This document shows positions 62,253 through 64,000 of a DNA stretch of 64,000 bases, one piece after another. The DNA lies in contig CANLUY010000002.1 of the NCBI GenBank assembly GCA_947494435.1, positions 930,001 to 994,000 of the forward strand. Reading direction: 5' to 3'. Positions within the stretch are counted from its first letter, which is position 1, and the number at the start of each line of letters is the position of its first letter. The stretch is from an uncultured Litoreibacter sp. GTDB lineage: Bacteria > Pseudomonadota > Alphaproteobacteria > Rhodobacterales > Rhodobacteraceae. The position numbers were made by a program, and so were the translations under genes. The notes beneath the pieces are model-generated. The model saw only the letters and a program-made list of their open reading frames with translations. It searched no databases and had not been told where the DNA came from.

Positions 62253-62576
62253 ATGCTCACATGCTTCATTCGCTACCAGATCGACCCAACCAAACGCGCA
62301 TTGTTTGAAGAATATGCGCGCAACTGGGGTCAAGCCATCCCAAGAAATGGTGCAGGCCTTATCGGATACTATGCCCCTCACGAGGGGTCGAGCACGCTGG
62401 CCTACGGCGTCTATACGATCCCGTCCCTTGCGGCCTATGAAACGTATCGGGCTCGCCTCGCAGAAGACCCCATCGGGAAAGCCAACTATGACTTTGCAAT
62501 ACAAGAGAAATTCATCTTGCGCGAGGACAGAACATTTCTGAAACTCGCCAGCACACCTCATGGAGCGCAAAAATGA
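62253..62576 (+). CDS. NIPSNAP family protein
   Basis: A 107-residue ferredoxin-like fold protein of the NIPSNAP family (MLTCFIRYQIDPTKRALFEE, then LIGYYAPHEGSSTLAYGVYT). AAGGAGG precedes the ATG. The function of bacterial members is unknown; the fold is related to dimeric alpha-beta barrels such as the ABM domain. Its stop overlaps the next gene by 4 bp (ATGA), so the two are made together. Confidence 0.85.
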   Translation: MLTCFIRYQIDPTKRALFEEYARNWGQAIPRNGAGLIGYYAPHEGSSTLAYGVYTIPSLAAYETYRARLAEDPIGKANYDFAIQEKFILREDRTFLKLASTPHGAQK

Positions 62577-62941
62577 TTGCTGTAATGTTTGAAGTCGAAC
62601 CTGCGGACGGGAAAAAAGAAAGCTACCTTGAAGTGGCCGCGAAAATGCGCCCGTTGCTGGATGAGGTCGACGGCTTCATTTCAGTGGAGCGGTTTCAGTC
62701 GATAACAAATCCCAACAAGATGATCTCCCTGTCATTTTTCCGCGACGAAGACGCCCTGAAAAACTGGCGCACACTGGCTGAGCACAGAGCCGCCCAGAAA
62801 GCCGGCCGCGGTGGTCTGTTTGCAGGGTATCGCCTTCGCATCGGGTCCGTCATCCGCGATTACGGGTTGGACGAGCGCAGAGAGCAAGCGCCACTGGACA
62901 GCAATGTCGCCCATGGGTGTCCCATGCATTCCAAGGCTTGA
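62573..62941 (+). CDS. Antibiotic biosynthesis monooxygenase (ABM) family protein
   Basis: A 122-residue dimeric alpha-beta barrel protein (MIAVMFEVEPADGKKESYLE, then VDGFISVERFQSITNPNKMI, SFFRDEDALKNWRTLAEHR). Members oxidise small aromatics or heme, or act as stress proteins. The C-terminal tail DSNVAHGCPMHSKA, with Cys, Met and two His, could bind metal and is not part of the core fold. It is coupled to the NIPSNAP gene and lies 106 bp before the rhodanese-ChrB gene. Confidence 0.82.
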   Translation: MIAVMFEVEPADGKKESYLEVAAKMRPLLDEVDGFISVERFQSITNPNKMISLSFFRDEDALKNWRTLAEHRAAQKAGRGGLFAGYRLRIGSVIRDYGLDERREQAPLDSNVAHGCPMHSKA

Positions 62942-63047
62942 TATTTTCGGCGACCCACGGCACAAGCTACGCATGGGGTGGCGCGAATACCCCGTGAGGC
63001 GACAGCCCAAGTTTCGCATCCCAACTCAAGTATAACGGGGTGCATCT

Positions 63048-63860
63048 ATGCCTGCTCTTAACGAAATATCTCAAACACAACTGATGCGTTTGATCGGAAC
63101 ACCAGACGCGCCCGCAATCGTCGACGTCTGCATGGCCTCAGATTTCGAAGACGACCCTCGGGTCATCCCGACGGCCCAGCGCTGCCCACACGATCACATT
63201 GAAATGCTGGGCCCTGATTTACAGGGCAAACGCGTCGTCATCATTTGCCAGAAGGGCAAAAAACTTAGCCAAGGCGCAGCTGCGCTTTTGCGGACACAGG
63301 GTTTGAAAGCGGAATACCTTGCAGGTGGGATACATGCATGGCGTGATGCGGACCTCCCCCTTATTCCTGCGGCAAACCTGCCGCCGAAAGGGTCCACTTG
63401 GGTCACACGTCACCGACCGAAAATTGACCGCATCGCCTGCCCTTGGTTGATCCGCAGGTTCGTAGATCCCGACGCAAAGTTCTTATACGTGCAGCCCGGT
63501 GAAGTCGCGAGAGTTGCTGAAAATTTCAACGCAATCCCCTTTGATATCGAAGGCGTTGAGTTGTCCCATCACGACGACGACTGCAGCTTCGACGCAATAC
63601 TGAAGCGGTTTGCGCTCGACACACCACCGTTACAAAAGCTTGCCACTCTGGTGCGGGCCGCGGACACGAACAGACATGATCTTGCCCCGGAGGCTGCAGG
63701 ACTGCTCGCCATCTCCGTCGGGCTAAGCCGTGCCCATAAAGATGATCTGGATCAGCTGGAGGCAGGGATGGTTGTTTATGATGCCCTCTACCGGTGGGCG
63801 CGGGATGGTCAGGGCGAGGGTCATGACTGGGCAGCTACGCGTAAAGATGTGCCATCATGA
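63048..63860 (+). CDS. chrB: Rhodanese-ChrB fusion protein (chromate resistance type)
   Basis: A 270-residue protein. The N-terminal 110 residues are a rhodanese domain with the active cysteine Cys67 in VIICQKGKKLSQGAAAL. The C-terminal part begins RPKIDRIACPWLIRRFVDP, the signature of the ChrB/chromate resistance domain, and continues with ELSHHDDDCSFDAIL and a final helical stretch. ChrB proteins accompany ChrA and take part in chromate response; the rhodanese part suggests sulfur transfer. It is coupled by 4 bp to chrA. Confidence 0.85.
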   Translation: MPALNEISQTQLMRLIGTPDAPAIVDVCMASDFEDDPRVIPTAQRCPHDHIEMLGPDLQGKRVVIICQKGKKLSQGAAALLRTQGLKAEYLAGGIHAWRDADLPLIPAANLPPKGSTWVTRHRPKIDRIACPWLIRRFVDPDAKFLYVQPGEVARVAENFNAIPFDIEGVELSHHDDDCSFDAILKRFALDTPPLQKLATLVRAADTNRHDLAPEAAGLLAISVGLSRAHKDDLDQLEAGMVVYDALYRWARDGQGEGHDWAATRKDVPS

Positions 63861-64000
63861 CACTTACAGAGCTGTTCAAGATATTCGCACGGATCGGAAT
63901 ATTGTCCTTCGGTGGGCCAGCGGCGCAGATCGCGCTTATGCATAAAGAATTGGTGGAAACCCGTCCTCTTCTGAAAGAGCAACAGTTTTTGCGGGCGCTC
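63857..64000 (+). CDS. chrA: Chromate transporter ChrA (3' truncated by the window)
   Basis: The first 48 codons of a ChrA (CHR family) inner-membrane protein that extrudes chromate. LFKIFARIGILSFGGPAAQI, then ALMHKELVETRPLL, is the family start. The rest of the gene lies beyond the window. The ATG overlaps the rhodanese-ChrB stop by 4 bp, so they form one unit. Confidence 0.88.
   Translation, partial: MTLTELFKIFARIGILSFGGPAAQIALMHKELVETRPLLKEQQFLRAL

Overview
The window looks like ordinary chromosome from a marine alphaproteobacterium of the Rhodobacterales (Roseobacter group). Pointers are the DMSP demethylase gene dmdA next to acuI, a trgA-trgB-cysK tellurite cluster as known from Rhodobacter sphaeroides, an IscR with a single cysteine, an ornithine-lipid pair olsB-olsA, a DUF2125 protein, ChpT, and a circularly permuted two-piece tmRNA. 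I saw no transposase, integrase, prophage, CRISPR array or island of deviating composition. Both ends cut through genes: an oligopeptide ABC ATPase on the left and chrA on the right.

Layout. 1-7.3 kb: peptide ABC transporter ATPase, M32 carboxypeptidase, heme A synthase, TrmJ, a ThiE-like protein, and olsA/olsB. 7.4-11.2 kb: DUF3553 and chpT with interlocked divergent starts, a gamma-carbonic anhydrase-gmk-yicC operon, and a PAS_5 protein behind a CtrA-like site. 11.2-15.4 kb: class II DAHP synthase, a GlxA-type regulator, an ECF sigma/anti-sigma pair and a small unknown gene. 15.4-20.5 kb: an envelope locus (L,D-transpeptidase, LpxD, acyl carrier protein, ketosynthase) with a divergent YcbK-like peptidase. 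20.6-22.8 kb: acetate kinase, a threonate-type dehydrogenase and tRNA-Arg(CCG). 22.8-31.3 kb: one nine-gene suf operon led by iscR, carrying two cysteine desulfurases plus an FkbM methyltransferase and two YIP1-type membrane proteins. 31.4-36.7 kb: hydrolase, DUF2125, then copA-cueR behind a textbook CueR promoter, and tRNA-Ser(GGA). 36.9-44.8 kb: mechanosensitive channel, cysK, trgB, trgA, cfa and photolyase. 45-51.4 kb: redoxin, BCCT transporter with LysR regulator, a secreted unknown, an ammonium transporter with an exact in-frame 24-bp duplication, and a VOC protein. 51.5-56.5 kb: a five-gene operon DUF2182-DUF1326-DinB-dmdA-acuI with a divergent FadR-type regulator. 56.6-64 kb: a Glyoxalase_8-like protein, a lone polyamine-binding protein, an MHYT-GGDEF-EAL protein, tmRNA, an NTF2-like protein, and a chromate-type operon.

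The most promising unexplained system is the dmdA operon. Three uncharacterised proteins (a Met/Cys-rich membrane protein, a Cys-cluster protein and a DinB-fold protein) are spaced 3-12 bp apart ahead of the DMSP demethylase, as if they belonged to the same process. Second is the envelope operon that gives LpxD its own carrier protein and ketosynthase together with a peptidoglycan cross-linking enzyme. Third is the FkbM/YIP1 content of the suf operon. Functional assignments come from recognised motifs and family resemblance read by eye; no database search was run.
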